NCBI GenBank assembly: GCA_029259935.1
Contig: JAJDEH010000108.1
Span: 1-27,662 of the forward strand
From: Planctomycetota bacterium
GTDB lineage: Bacteria; Planctomycetota; Planctomycetia; Pirellulales; Pirellulaceae
Length of the DNA: 27,662 bases
Reading direction: 5' to 3'
In this document: positions 1 to 6,755 of the stretch, piece by piece
How the letters are laid out: each line of letters opens with the position of its first letter
Position numbering within the stretch: position 1 is the first letter of the stretch
Notes under the pieces: model-generated
What the model was told of the DNA's origin: nothing
The model's database searches: none
Seen by the model: the letters and a program-made list of their open reading frames with translations, nothing else
Program-made: the position numbers and the translations under genes

Positions 1-141
1 GACATTACGCCGAAATAGCTGGGAAGACAAATTATCAAAGGTGTCGCCCGCAACGCCCCCCGCCGACAATTGCACCAGCCTGCTCACCTACTTGGCGACT
101 CTCGCCGGATAGCGTTCCATTAGTGCAAAACTGGAACTAAG

Positions 142-477
142 CTAAGCATCGATAACGGCGGAGCCAACGTAAAGCTGCAGCACTTGGCTTTGAACTTTGA
201 TGGCTCGAATGAGGATCCAAATCTGTTCAGGGCTGAACTTTTGCGGATCGGAGCGCGCCAAGTTTTCGAGTTCTTCCGTCATCGCCGCATGTTGATCCGT
301 GGCCGCTTGCAACTTCAATCCTGTCTCTTGCCACGCATCCATCAGCGCGCCCTGGTCGTCCAGTTCCGTGAAGTCTCCCACCGAGTTGCTCAGTAGCAAG
401 CACAGGCGAGCGACATCGCGAGTGTCGGCTTCTGGTTGTATTTGTTCGATGCGACTGGCAAGTTCTTGGCAGTTCAT
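142..477 (-). CDS. Hypothetical small helical protein
   Basis: I do not recognise a family. The 111-residue product begins MNCQELASRIEQIQ and is rich in Glu, Gln, Ala and Leu, with heptad-like stretches in the middle, so it is probably all-helical and cytoplasmic; there is no signal peptide or membrane segment. The frame stays open upstream for 35 more codons, but the ATG at 477 is preferred because a GAGGG sequence lies five bases before it and the upstream codons look unlike protein. Its promoter is not evident. It stands alone, about 245 bp before the end of the glycosyltransferase gene that is transcribed towards it on the same strand. It could be a secretion or flagellar chaperone-like helical protein, but that is a guess. 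Confidence 0.5.
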   Translation of the reverse strand: MNCQELASRIEQIQPEADTRDVARLCLLLSNSVGDFTELDDQGALMDAWQETGLKLQAATDQHAAMTEELENLARSDPQKFSPEQIWILIRAIKVQSQVLQLYVGSAVIDA

Positions 478-723
478 GGAGTCCCTCGTTCCAGCAAGGT
501 TGCTTTTCGGCGCGCACCAAAAATGTGAAGCTAAGGCGGCGCAATTTAAATCAAAGATGCGATTAAGCCGCGAATGCGGCATTTGACGTTAATGAGGACT
601 AGCGAAGCGAATTGACTCCGTGAGCATGCAATCGGCTTCAAACAAACTTTAGCTCAAGTTTTGGAAAGTGGAAATTTTTCCTGCCGACCCGCGAAGGCCG
701 TGCCTTTTGCACTCCAAACCAGC

Positions 724-1851
724 CTAGCTCGAACAGGCTCGAAGAGTCGTCGCATACTGCTGCGCCAGCGCGCTTCCCGCCAGTTTGGCATCAAATCGGC
801 TTTCCATTTCCTGCCGGGCCGCGGCACCCAAGCCGCGGGACCGCACTGGGTCGTCAAGCAACTGAATCATTCCTTCGGCCAACCGCAACGCATCGTCCGG
901 CGGAACGATGATCGCCGCATCTTGTTGAAGTGGAAAAATTTCTCGCGTCCCACCAACGTCCGTGGCCACGATCGGCAATCCGCAGGCAGCTGCTTCCAAC
1001 AGCACGCGTCCCAGCGGCTCTTGCCGTGCGGAGTGGGCGAGCGCCGAAAGTTCACCCAGCAGCCGGCTTACATCATTTCGCCAGCCGAGAAAGTGAACCC
1101 GTCCACGCAGCGCCCCCTCTCCCGCCTGGCGATGCAAGTCCGCCTCAAAGTCTCGCGATTCTTGCTTTTCCGAGAACCGCCGGCCGACGATCAAAAGATG
1201 GACGTCGTTCACCGCAACCGCCACTTGCTGGGCCGCGCTGATCAATGTGTCCAAGCCCTTGCGAAGTCCGATTTGACCAATCGTACCGATCAGGCGGGCA
1301 CGCCTAGGCAGATGCAGTTCGGCGTGAAGGTAACCACTCGGTTCATGGCGCTGAAACTCCTCAAGGTCGACGCCGTTGTGAAGGACCACCGTTTTTTCGC
1401 CGTCGACTCCTTGGTCAACATGCCACTGACGAGTCGCGTTGGAAACCGCCAGCAATCGGGTGTGACAATTTAGATCAGCAACGGCTGCGGCGCTCAGCCG
1501 CACAATATCTCGCAGATGTCCAATACTTGGGATACCCATTCGCTGGGCTACCGGGCCGGCCAAGCGACTCATTGCAAGACTGTTACAATGCACCAGATCC
1601 GGTTGACACTCGCGCAACACTTCGCTGATCCGCATGCGAAACTCTTTCGGCGAGCGAGAAGTATCAACACCACGGTCCAACGCGATCAGAGGAATTCCTC
1701 GCCGCGCCAGTTCGTTTGCCAGATCGCCTTTTGGCGGACCGGCGGCGACAAGCGTCAGGCCCGCTTCAACCACACTGCCGACGACGGTCAGCAGCGACCG
1801 CTCACCGCCGTTCATTGTCGGATACTCAAACAATATCAAAACCCGAGACAT
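724..1851 (-). CDS. Glycosyltransferase family 4 (GT-B fold)
   Basis: This 375-residue protein transfers a sugar from a nucleotide-sugar donor to an unknown acceptor, probably for a surface glycan or exopolysaccharide. The N-terminal half carries the acceptor-side Rossmann fold, including the glycine-rich NGGERSL near residue 14. The C-terminal half has the donor site: the R197-K198 pair in GQIGLRKG, and an EX7E motif (E278 and E286) followed by GLPIVATDVGGTREI. These are GT4 hallmarks and the length is typical. The ATG at 1851 has a GGTGAG element just upstream. The gene starts 15 bp after the stop of the enolase-superfamily gene, so the two are probably co-transcribed. The sugar and acceptor cannot be deduced. 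No membrane segment is visible. Confidence 0.9.
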   Translation of the reverse strand: MSRVLILFEYPTMNGGERSLLTVVGSVVEAGLTLVAAGPPKGDLANELARRGIPLIALDRGVDTSRSPKEFRMRISEVLRECQPDLVHCNSLAMSRLAGPVAQRMGIPSIGHLRDIVRLSAAAVADLNCHTRLLAVSNATRQWHVDQGVDGEKTVVLHNGVDLEEFQRHEPSGYLHAELHLPRRARLIGTIGQIGLRKGLDTLISAAQQVAVAVNDVHLLIVGRRFSEKQESRDFEADLHRQAGEGALRGRVHFLGWRNDVSRLLGELSALAHSARQEPLGRVLLEAAACGLPIVATDVGGTREIFPLQQDAAIIVPPDDALRLAEGMIQLLDDPVRSRGLGAAARQEMESRFDAKLAGSALAQQYATTLRACSS

Positions 1852-1866
1852 AACTCACCCGTGCGA

Positions 1867-2988
1867 TCACTCTCCATAGTCCACGCGAAATTCGGCAATG
1901 ATGTCTTCGTCGAGTTCAATCCCCAACCCCGGTCCCTGCGGAACGCACGCGCGGCCATTCACCAGCGGCGGCAAGTTCTTGACCAACTTGCGCATCAAAG
2001 GCGAAGGCCGCAAACAGTATTCGACCAAATCGCCATTAGGAACGGACGCCATCCAGTGCAGCGACGCGGCCAAGTTAATCCCCGTGCTAAAGCAGTGCGG
2101 CACGGCCCGTCGTCCATGTTGCCGGCAAAGATCAGAGACCTTGCGGCACACCGTTAGGCCGCCACAAAAAGCCACATCCGGCTGCACGACATGCAATCCG
2201 CGCTCGACCAAGTCCTCAAAGTCCCAGTGCGTCACATCACCTTCCCCGCCGGCGATTGGCACCGGCGAGACGGCGCACAGTTCGGCATAGCCCTTGCGAT
2301 CATCTTGCGACAACGGCTCTTCCAGCCAACCAATCTTCAGCGGCGCAAGCAGTTCGGCCCGCTGTTTGGCGGTTTCAACATCCCAAGCATGTCCCGCGTC
2401 GACCATCAAGTCGCGCTCGTCTCCTAGCACCTCACGAGCGGCCCGAACATGAGCCACGTCGACCTCGGGATCTTTTCCAAACGGCCCCCAACCAAACTTG
2501 ACGGCGGTCAACCCAAGATCGACAAACTCGCGCGCCAGAGCCACCGTATCGTCGGGCGTGGCCCCAAACAGAACACTGGCATAAGCTCGCACGGAATCGC
2601 GATGCACTTTGCCCAACAGTTGGCAGACCGGTTTGCCATGGTGCTTGCCCAGAATGTCCCACAGCGCGATGTCGGCGGCGCTGATGGCATGAATCGCCGC
2701 CCCGCGCCGGCCATAGCGATTCGTTTCGTAATACATCTTCTGCCACAACGCTTCCACATCCAGCGGATTTTCGCCCAGCAGAATGGAAGTCAACCCATGC
2801 CGCCGCGCGGCCGAGCGCGGGGCATCAAAGCACGCTTTGCAAACATAAGACTGGCTGGTCGCCTCGCCGATTCCGGTAATACCTTCGTCGGTATGGATTC
2901 GCACGACGAGTACATCCAACGTGCCATCGGGAATCGCTTCCACGACGGGAACTCGCAAGTGAATTGGTTCAACGGCTGTGATCTTCAT
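1867..2988 (-). CDS. Mandelate racemase/muconate lactonizing family enzyme (sugar acid dehydratase-like)
   Basis: This 373-residue enolase-superfamily enzyme should abstract a proton alpha to a carboxylate, most often to dehydrate an acid sugar, in the cytoplasm with Mg2+. The N-terminal capping domain is followed by the barrel. Metal ligands are visible as D197 (in DAGHAW), E223 (WLEEPL) and E249 (GGEGD). The D271/H298 dyad (QPDVAF, PHCFST) matches the mandelate racemase arrangement almost residue for residue. The second-strand motif is K164-F-G166 rather than the usual KxK, so one of the two lysines is missing. The ATG at 2988 has AGGA six bases before it. It leads the pair with the glycosyltransferase. 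The substrate is unknown; neighbours do not reveal it. Confidence 0.9.
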   Translation of the reverse strand: MKITAVEPIHLRVPVVEAIPDGTLDVLVVRIHTDEGITGIGEATSQSYVCKACFDAPRSAARRHGLTSILLGENPLDVEALWQKMYYETNRYGRRGAAIHAISAADIALWDILGKHHGKPVCQLLGKVHRDSVRAYASVLFGATPDDTVALAREFVDLGLTAVKFGWGPFGKDPEVDVAHVRAAREVLGDERDLMVDAGHAWDVETAKQRAELLAPLKIGWLEEPLSQDDRKGYAELCAVSPVPIAGGEGDVTHWDFEDLVERGLHVVQPDVAFCGGLTVCRKVSDLCRQHGRRAVPHCFSTGINLAASLHWMASVPNGDLVEYCLRPSPLMRKLVKNLPPLVNGRACVPQGPGLGIELDEDIIAEFRVDYGE

Positions 2989-3000
2989 CTGATTTCCTGA

Positions 3001-3258
3001 CTTCCACCAGCAACCGCGTTAAAGTAGCGGCAACGCTTTTCGCGGAAGGAGTTTTAAAGGAGGGCTCGCGTTGCGAGTTCTGCAAAGCGGGGCAGTTGTG
3101 ACTGTGTACCAATGTGATCGTGTACCAACATCGCTGCCCCGTGACGCCCCGTACTAACTTCATTTTACGTGGTTTACCCCAAGCCATCTAGTGCGCGGAA
3201 AGTGACGGTGGAGTTAGCGGTTGGCTCTTGGTCGGAAAAAAATCCAAGCCACCAGCGG
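3001..3258. other. Intergenic stretch without a supported gene
   Basis: No open frame here looks coding. The stretch contains an inverted repeat with arms GGGGCAG (3089-3095) and CTGCCCC (3134-3140). Within its loop, GTGTACCAA occurs at 3106 and again at 3120, a near-direct repeat. It lies upstream of the leftward enolase-superfamily gene and probably carries its promoter, but I see no clear -35/-10 pair. Confidence 0.35.
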
Positions 3259-3460
3259 CTGCCCGGCTTCCACGCAAAGCGGGGCACTCACGAAGTTGTA
3301 ACATACGCCGCATCGGTAAACTCTCCATCGGACCCTCCTCTTGGCGTGTCCTAACGGAAGCCATCAAAACAAGTTACTGCAATACGAAAATCAATCGTGC
3401 GTGCCAATCCCGGTGGAAACGATTGCGACGTCGCAACCATTTCAACATAGGCAAGGGACC
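3259..3460. repeat. Diverged intergenic repeat, copy 1
   Basis: This stretch is collinear with 12691-12880. Shared words occur in the same order with nearly the same spacing: CTGCCCG (3259), TGTAACATAC (3297), CCTAAC (3350), AGTTA (3372) and GCAACCATTTCA (3433). The steps between the middle three words (53 and 21 bases) are identical in both copies. The right part contains the perfect 14-bp palindrome TTGCGACGTCGCAA at 3423-3436. No reading frame is shared between the copies, which favours a noncoding repeat or structured element over a gene remnant. Confidence 0.5.
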
Positions 3461-3953
3461 AATCCATACGATGCGCGCGGACCGCGACCGGCATTCGCAC
3501 TGGGATCGAATATCGAATTCGCGCCATCGGGCGCTTCCCCCGGTGCTCGCACCGAGTTCAGCAATCACCTGACACTTCCGAAGCGAAAGCAACTGCTTCC
3601 GCAACCCCTGTCTTCATTTTACAGCATTTCTTCGAACCGCCTAGCTTCGACAACAAAGCGCGGATTGTATGGCCAGACATTATGGCGAGCCTAACAACTG
3701 CCACCGGGATTACCTCTGTCGCGACGAAGTCGTATCAAATCAAACTTCCCCTGCCGAGGTGGCTCGGTTACCGTCACGACGCTCCCCGGAAAGCGAGGGG
3801 TTTCTCTACATCACCAGTTTTTGTCGCAGTTGACGGTCTCGAAGCCACCGGCAAACTTTCGCCGGTCCCATCGGATCGCTACAATTCCCAATAGCCAGCC
3901 GCCAACGGCTACGCGGCTCAGTTCAACAGCATTCATCGCTCATGGCTGCGCCA
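3461..3953. other. Intergenic stretch, possibly decayed sequence before the cassette array
   Basis: Several open frames cross this stretch, but their products look random and match nothing I know. Small hairpins are visible: CGGTGC/GCACCG at 3541-3554, CCGGC/GCCGG at 3848-3865 and AGCCG/CGGCT at 3897-3910. It may be a degenerate gene cassette preceding the first attC-like site, but no protein remnant supports that. Confidence 0.3.
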
Positions 3954-3960
3954 CGAGACG

Positions 3961-4050
3961 ATAAAACACTAAACGTTCAACCGGCGCGGCGGAGCCACGC
4001 TGTTTCCGTATTCCACGTGAACCCCCGCCCCCCGGTTAACGCAGGCGCTG
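3961..4050 (+). repeat. attC-like site A (integron recombination site)
   Basis: This is an imperfect palindrome in which the left arm CGTTCAACCGG (3974-3984), continuing as CGCGGCGG, pairs with the right arm CCGCCCCCCGGTTAACG (4025-4041). One extra C in the left arm (GTT-c-AACCGG against GTTAACCGG) is unpaired, as in the L'' box of classical attC sites. An ATAAAAC box precedes the left arm. The outer R boxes are degenerate: no good GTTRRRY follows. It ends just before the AlkB gene start, where a cassette boundary would fall. Confidence 0.5.
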
Positions 4051-4063
4051 TGCAGGCATTCAA

Positions 4064-4657
4064 ATGACAGAGTGGATCGACATTCGCGATGATGGAAAGC
4101 TACTATATGATCCCAGCCTATTCTCATCGGACGAGGCCAATGGCATCCTTGTGTATTTGCTCAATGATATTCCGTGGAAACAGGAAATTGTCCAGGGCTT
4201 CCCACTTCCACGACTCAATGCTTGGTATTCTGACCCGGGACTCAAATACGAATACTCCGGTGTTACGCAAGAGGGTGGTACGTGGACTGATCAATTGCTC
4301 CAAATGAAAGATCGGATTGGATCATTTGCCGATGCAACATTCAACAGTATGCTGCTGAACCGATACCGCGATGGTAACGACTCAATTGGTTTTCACACAG
4401 ACGCAGAACCAGAGCTTGGTATCAATCCAGTCGTTGCCACTGTGTCGTTTGGCAGTCCACGTGAATTCGTGCTAAAACATCGAAAGAAGAAAAAAGAAAG
4501 AATGTCGTATACACTCCCGCACGGGAGTTGTTTGGTAATGGCGGGCGCAAGTCAGCATCATTGGCTGCACGGGCTGCCTAAATCAGAAGAACCGGTTGGT
4601 GAACGAGTCAGCTTGACGTTTCGCAGAATCATCTTGCAGTCCGAAAAGCCTATATAA
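4064..4657 (+). CDS. AlkB-family 2-oxoglutarate/Fe(II) dioxygenase (alkylation repair)
   Basis: This 197-residue enzyme should oxidatively remove alkyl groups such as 1-methyladenine or 3-methylcytosine from DNA or RNA, using Fe(II), oxygen and 2-oxoglutarate in the cytoplasm. The iron triad is visible as H111 and D113 in GFHTDAEPELG and H169 in HHWLHGLPK. The 2-oxoglutarate-binding arginines are R181 and R187 in RVSLTFR, where the usual Asn of RxNLTFR is Ser. LLNRYRDGNDSIGFH and SFGSPREFVLKHR resemble ALKBH2/3-type proteins. The length fits the family. It sits between attC-like sites A and B, starting about 14 bp after the former and ending inside the R box of the latter, so it looks like the gene of an integron cassette. 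Base composition is more AT-rich than the neighbouring operons. Confidence 0.9.
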   Translation: MTEWIDIRDDGKLLYDPSLFSSDEANGILVYLLNDIPWKQEIVQGFPLPRLNAWYSDPGLKYEYSGVTQEGGTWTDQLLQMKDRIGSFADATFNSMLLNRYRDGNDSIGFHTDAEPELGINPVVATVSFGSPREFVLKHRKKKKERMSYTLPHGSCLVMAGASQHHWLHGLPKSEEPVGERVSLTFRRIILQSEKPI

Positions 4658-4745
4658 AACGAGCCGTTGCACCGGAGCGGCGGTCAGCGTGGGTTTTGAA
4701 ATTCGAAAGTCGCTCGCCGCCCCCCGGTGAACTTGCGATCAGGCC
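4654..4745 (+). repeat. attC-like site B
   Basis: The left arm GTTGCACCGGAGCGGCGG (4666-4683) pairs with the right arm CGCCGCCCCCCGGTGAAC (4715-4732). One extra G (GTT-g-CACCGG against GTTCACCGG) and an extra A (CACCGG-a-GCGGCG) are unpaired. An inner AGCG/CGCT pair extends the stem. The upstream ATAAAAC box is six bases before the left core, the same spacing as in site C, and overlaps the AlkB stop codon. The 3' R box is not conserved. It separates the AlkB gene from the next gene. Confidence 0.55.
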
Positions 4746-4755
4746 AAGTCGAAAT

Positions 4756-5361
4756 ATGATTGACGTCGATGCGTTTGCTGACCCAGTACGGATGTTGAAT
4801 GGGAGCGAGGAACACGGGATCGCGCGCACATATTGCGTGTCAGGTCTTCCGTGTCACCGGTTATATCCCATTGGCGAGATCGCATTTCACTTGGTTTCCA
4901 ATCCTGTCTCGACGATTCCCGTCTATTGGTTGTCGACTCAGCGGTTTCCCAGACCTGAGCTGCAGCTCCTCCACCGTCGACTGCCAGAGAGTCCGCAAAT
5001 CGTACGCGGGTTTCGCGAGGCGTTTGAGAAAGGCGAGCGAAATCACACCCTCGGCTACTCCAGGGAACAGGTTTTGGAAACAATCGAAAACGAGATGCGT
5101 GGCCCATTCTTGAGAGGCGGATTCCTGCCGTTTACGGTTGTCGAGAAGATACTCATCAACCCGACTGCTGAGGTAACTAGCTTTGAATGTAGGTGTACCC
5201 TAAAGCAGGACTTGTACTGGTATGGGATGGACGTCGTACTTGTGCGAGACGAATGGAAATATCTGCCTGGAGGCGACGGGCAAGATTTGTTTCTCTGGTG
5301 GCGTGAGCCGGCGTGCAGCGCACCCGTGAAACCAGTGTCCCGAAATCAGAGCGACGTCTAA
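4756..5361 (+). CDS. Hypothetical protein in a putative integron cassette
   Basis: I do not recognise this 201-residue protein. It has no signal peptide or membrane helix and ends in an aromatic-rich segment (DLYWYGMDVVLV, WKYLPGGDGQDLFLWW). A longer TTG-initiated form would begin at 4696, inside the stem of attC-like site B, so the ATG at 4756 is preferred even though no strong ribosome-binding site precedes it. The gene lies between attC-like sites B and C in the same direction as the AlkB gene. Single unknown genes between such sites are typical of chromosomal integron cassettes. No function can be inferred. Confidence 0.55.
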   Translation: MIDVDAFADPVRMLNGSEEHGIARTYCVSGLPCHRLYPIGEIAFHLVSNPVSTIPVYWLSTQRFPRPELQLLHRRLPESPQIVRGFREAFEKGERNHTLGYSREQVLETIENEMRGPFLRGGFLPFTVVEKILINPTAEVTSFECRCTLKQDLYWYGMDVVLVRDEWKYLPGGDGQDLFLWWREPACSAPVKPVSRNQSDV

Positions 5362-5390
5362 TCCGGTCCAGTGGCGCAGTGAGAATTAGC

Positions 5391-5481
5391 GGCGAACCAT
5401 TGCATGCACCGGAGCCGCCGATCCGGGCGTTTTCCACACGGAGCATCAAACTCGGCGGCCCGGTGATTGTGGTCGTTGAAC
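5391..5481 (+). repeat. attC-like site C (best conserved)
   Basis: The left arm CACCGGAGCCGCCG (5407-5420) pairs perfectly with CGGCGGCCCGGTG (5453-5465) except for one extrahelical A. Further out, AT-g-CACCGG against ATCACCGG leaves an extra G unpaired. The 3' end carries GTTGAAC (5475-5481), a full match to the attC R' consensus GTTRRRY. The 5' end carries GGCGAAC (5391-5397), a partial match to RYYYAAC. Both AAC boxes lie nine bases outside the CACCGG core, a symmetry expected of attC. Confidence 0.6.
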
Positions 5482-5499
5482 TATTCCGTCGCGATACGC

Positions 5500-5804
5500 C
5501 ACGAGTCGAAAAGGAAACCAATGGGATCTCCCGGTTCTCGCGTTTGAAGTTTCCAGACATGCTTTGGTTCTACGACTCCGCCGTGCCGCTTGATGACTTG
5601 CCATGACGCCATCAAACGTGTTGTCTTCCCCATGACATTACAAGGTCGACACACGAAAGTGAGGATTTCGGAGCTCCATATGCCCAGCCTGTCTGTACCT
5701 CTCGCCGATGCTACACCCAAGACGTTACCGTCTCCAGCGTACGGATTGAGGCCAAAGTGAGGGGCTAACTGTTCTTTGTAGGACTCTTTCATTCCCAACT
5801 TCAA
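5500..5804 (-). mobile_element. Probable group II intron/retroelement leader remnant
   Basis: On the minus strand the frame from 5804 reads MKESYKEQLAPHFGLNPYAG after four residues, and an overlapping frame reads SGNFKRENREIPLVS. I recall both kinds of peptide from the conserved region that precedes reverse transcriptase genes in bacterial group II introns, where they are by-products of conserved RNA rather than functional proteins. No reverse transcriptase, domain V or intron end is visible, so only a fragment remains. It abuts a truncated phosphatase on its right and attC-like site C on its left. The identification is from memory of similar sequences and the boundaries are approximate. Confidence 0.45.
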
Positions 5805-6081
5805 ACCGGTTTATCCCGGCGCTTTCAATGTCCCCGTTTGCTGTCCTGTCAATATCCAACTAGAACCGGGCGACGCTTTCTTTCTGTACACCGACGGCGT
5901 CAGCGAGGCGACCAACTCCAAACTGGATTTGTTCGGTACCGAGCGGATTTCAAAGTTGATGGCCGAACCCAACGACGCCGAGACGACCTTACAGCGGATG
6001 CGTGACGAATTGCGAAAATTTACCGACGACGCCCCGCAAAAAGACGATATCTGCATGGTCGCCGTTTCGCGTGAGGATTGA
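5782..6081 (+). pseudogene. Truncated SpoIIE/PP2C-type serine phosphatase (C-terminal piece)
   Basis: The frame that ends at the TGA at 6079-6081 reads LEPGDAFFLYTDGVSEATN, then LFGTERI and a closing KDDICMVAV. This is the C-terminal third of an RsbU/SpoIIE-like phosphatase: the LYTDGVSEA metal-site motif and the final DD(I)C segment are diagnostic. A stop codon (TAG, 5779-5781) closes the frame just upstream, and the N-terminal sensor and first half of the catalytic domain are absent. There is no start codon in a sensible place. The missing part is replaced by the retroelement-like remnant, which probably inserted or recombined here. The product would be inactive. Confidence 0.75.
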
Positions 6082-6118
6082 GACGGTGACCGCTACCGCG
6101 TCCATCGCGGGCCGTCCT

Positions 6119-6709
6119 TCATCGTCGGAAATACAGTGCCGCGCCTAGTGAAAGGCTAACCACGCCAGCGGCGCAGAGATAGTAGACAGCAAATGGAACC
6201 TCGCACAACTCCGCGTGCAGCTTCTGGGATCCTCTTTCGCAAGCTTCCAGCAGACCATACAACCAGACGCCAGTTGGGAAGCAAACGGCTAAAGCCACTC
6301 CAACAGTCATTACTGCCATGGTCCGAAACTGAATTTGCCATGGAATCTCCATTTCTCGACGCCCGCGGGGTCGATCTCGCCTTTGAGCCAGTTCCGCTGC
6401 CCGATCCAAGTCTCGATACTGGACGGCGACTTGAGTCTCGCGAGTGCCTTTCGAAAGACGAACCGGAATATCTCGCCGGCGCAACCGCTTCAAGAAGGTG
6501 GCCAACGACAGTGCCGCGCAGTCAGCGAAAGATTCAACCACGACCCAGTCACGTTTTCCGAGACCATTTTTCAAAGGCCCGGCCTCGCCCGGCTCTACAG
6601 CTTTATGGACCGACTTGAGAACCGCGCGAATTTTCCCCGTCGACTTGGGAAGCGTGCTTCCCGCTGGATAGCGAGCAACAGAGTTGTCCGGCCAAGTGCC
6701 GTGGTTCAT
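6119..6709 (-). CDS. Hypothetical protein with two C-terminal membrane helices
   Basis: The 196-residue product has an N-terminal soluble part (VVVESFADCAALSLATFLKR) that could form a small alpha/beta domain. It then has two hydrophobic segments, MAVMTVGVALAVCFPTGVWL and FAVYYLCAAGVVSLSLGAAL, the second ending in a short RR tail. The soluble part, with its later VAVQYRDLDRAAELAQ, faintly recalls DUF2007-type signal-transducing domains, but I would not rely on it. The frame continues upstream to 6814 and would then overlap pckA; the ATG at 6709 avoids this but lacks a clear ribosome-binding site. It lies 46 bp after pckA on the same strand and may be co-transcribed. It converges with the phosphatase remnant. 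Confidence 0.5.
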   Translation of the reverse strand: MNHGTWPDNSVARYPAGSTLPKSTGKIRAVLKSVHKAVEPGEAGPLKNGLGKRDWVVVESFADCAALSLATFLKRLRRRDIPVRLSKGTRETQVAVQYRDLDRAAELAQRRDRPRGRREMEIPWQIQFRTMAVMTVGVALAVCFPTGVWLYGLLEACERGSQKLHAELCEVPFAVYYLCAAGVVSLSLGAALYFRR

Positions 6710-6755
6710 GTTATTGAAATCGGTCGCGCTGCATTGCGCGACATTCAAACGGACG

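Noticed and set aside
567..580. Hairpin GCCGC-GAAT-GCGGC as a terminator
   Set aside because: No T-run on either side and no gene ends next to it.
3374..3604. 76-codon minus-strand frame in the large gap
   Set aside because: No recognisable domain, no ribosome-binding site, and its right half overlaps no conserved signal; the region fits a noncoding repeat better.
4696..4755. TTG start of the unknown cassette gene
   Set aside because: It lies in the stem of attC-like site B, so the added residues would encode the recombination site.
5313..5606. 97-codon rightward frame across attC-like site C
   Set aside because: It overlaps the previous gene, the palindrome and the retroelement remnant, and its product looks random.
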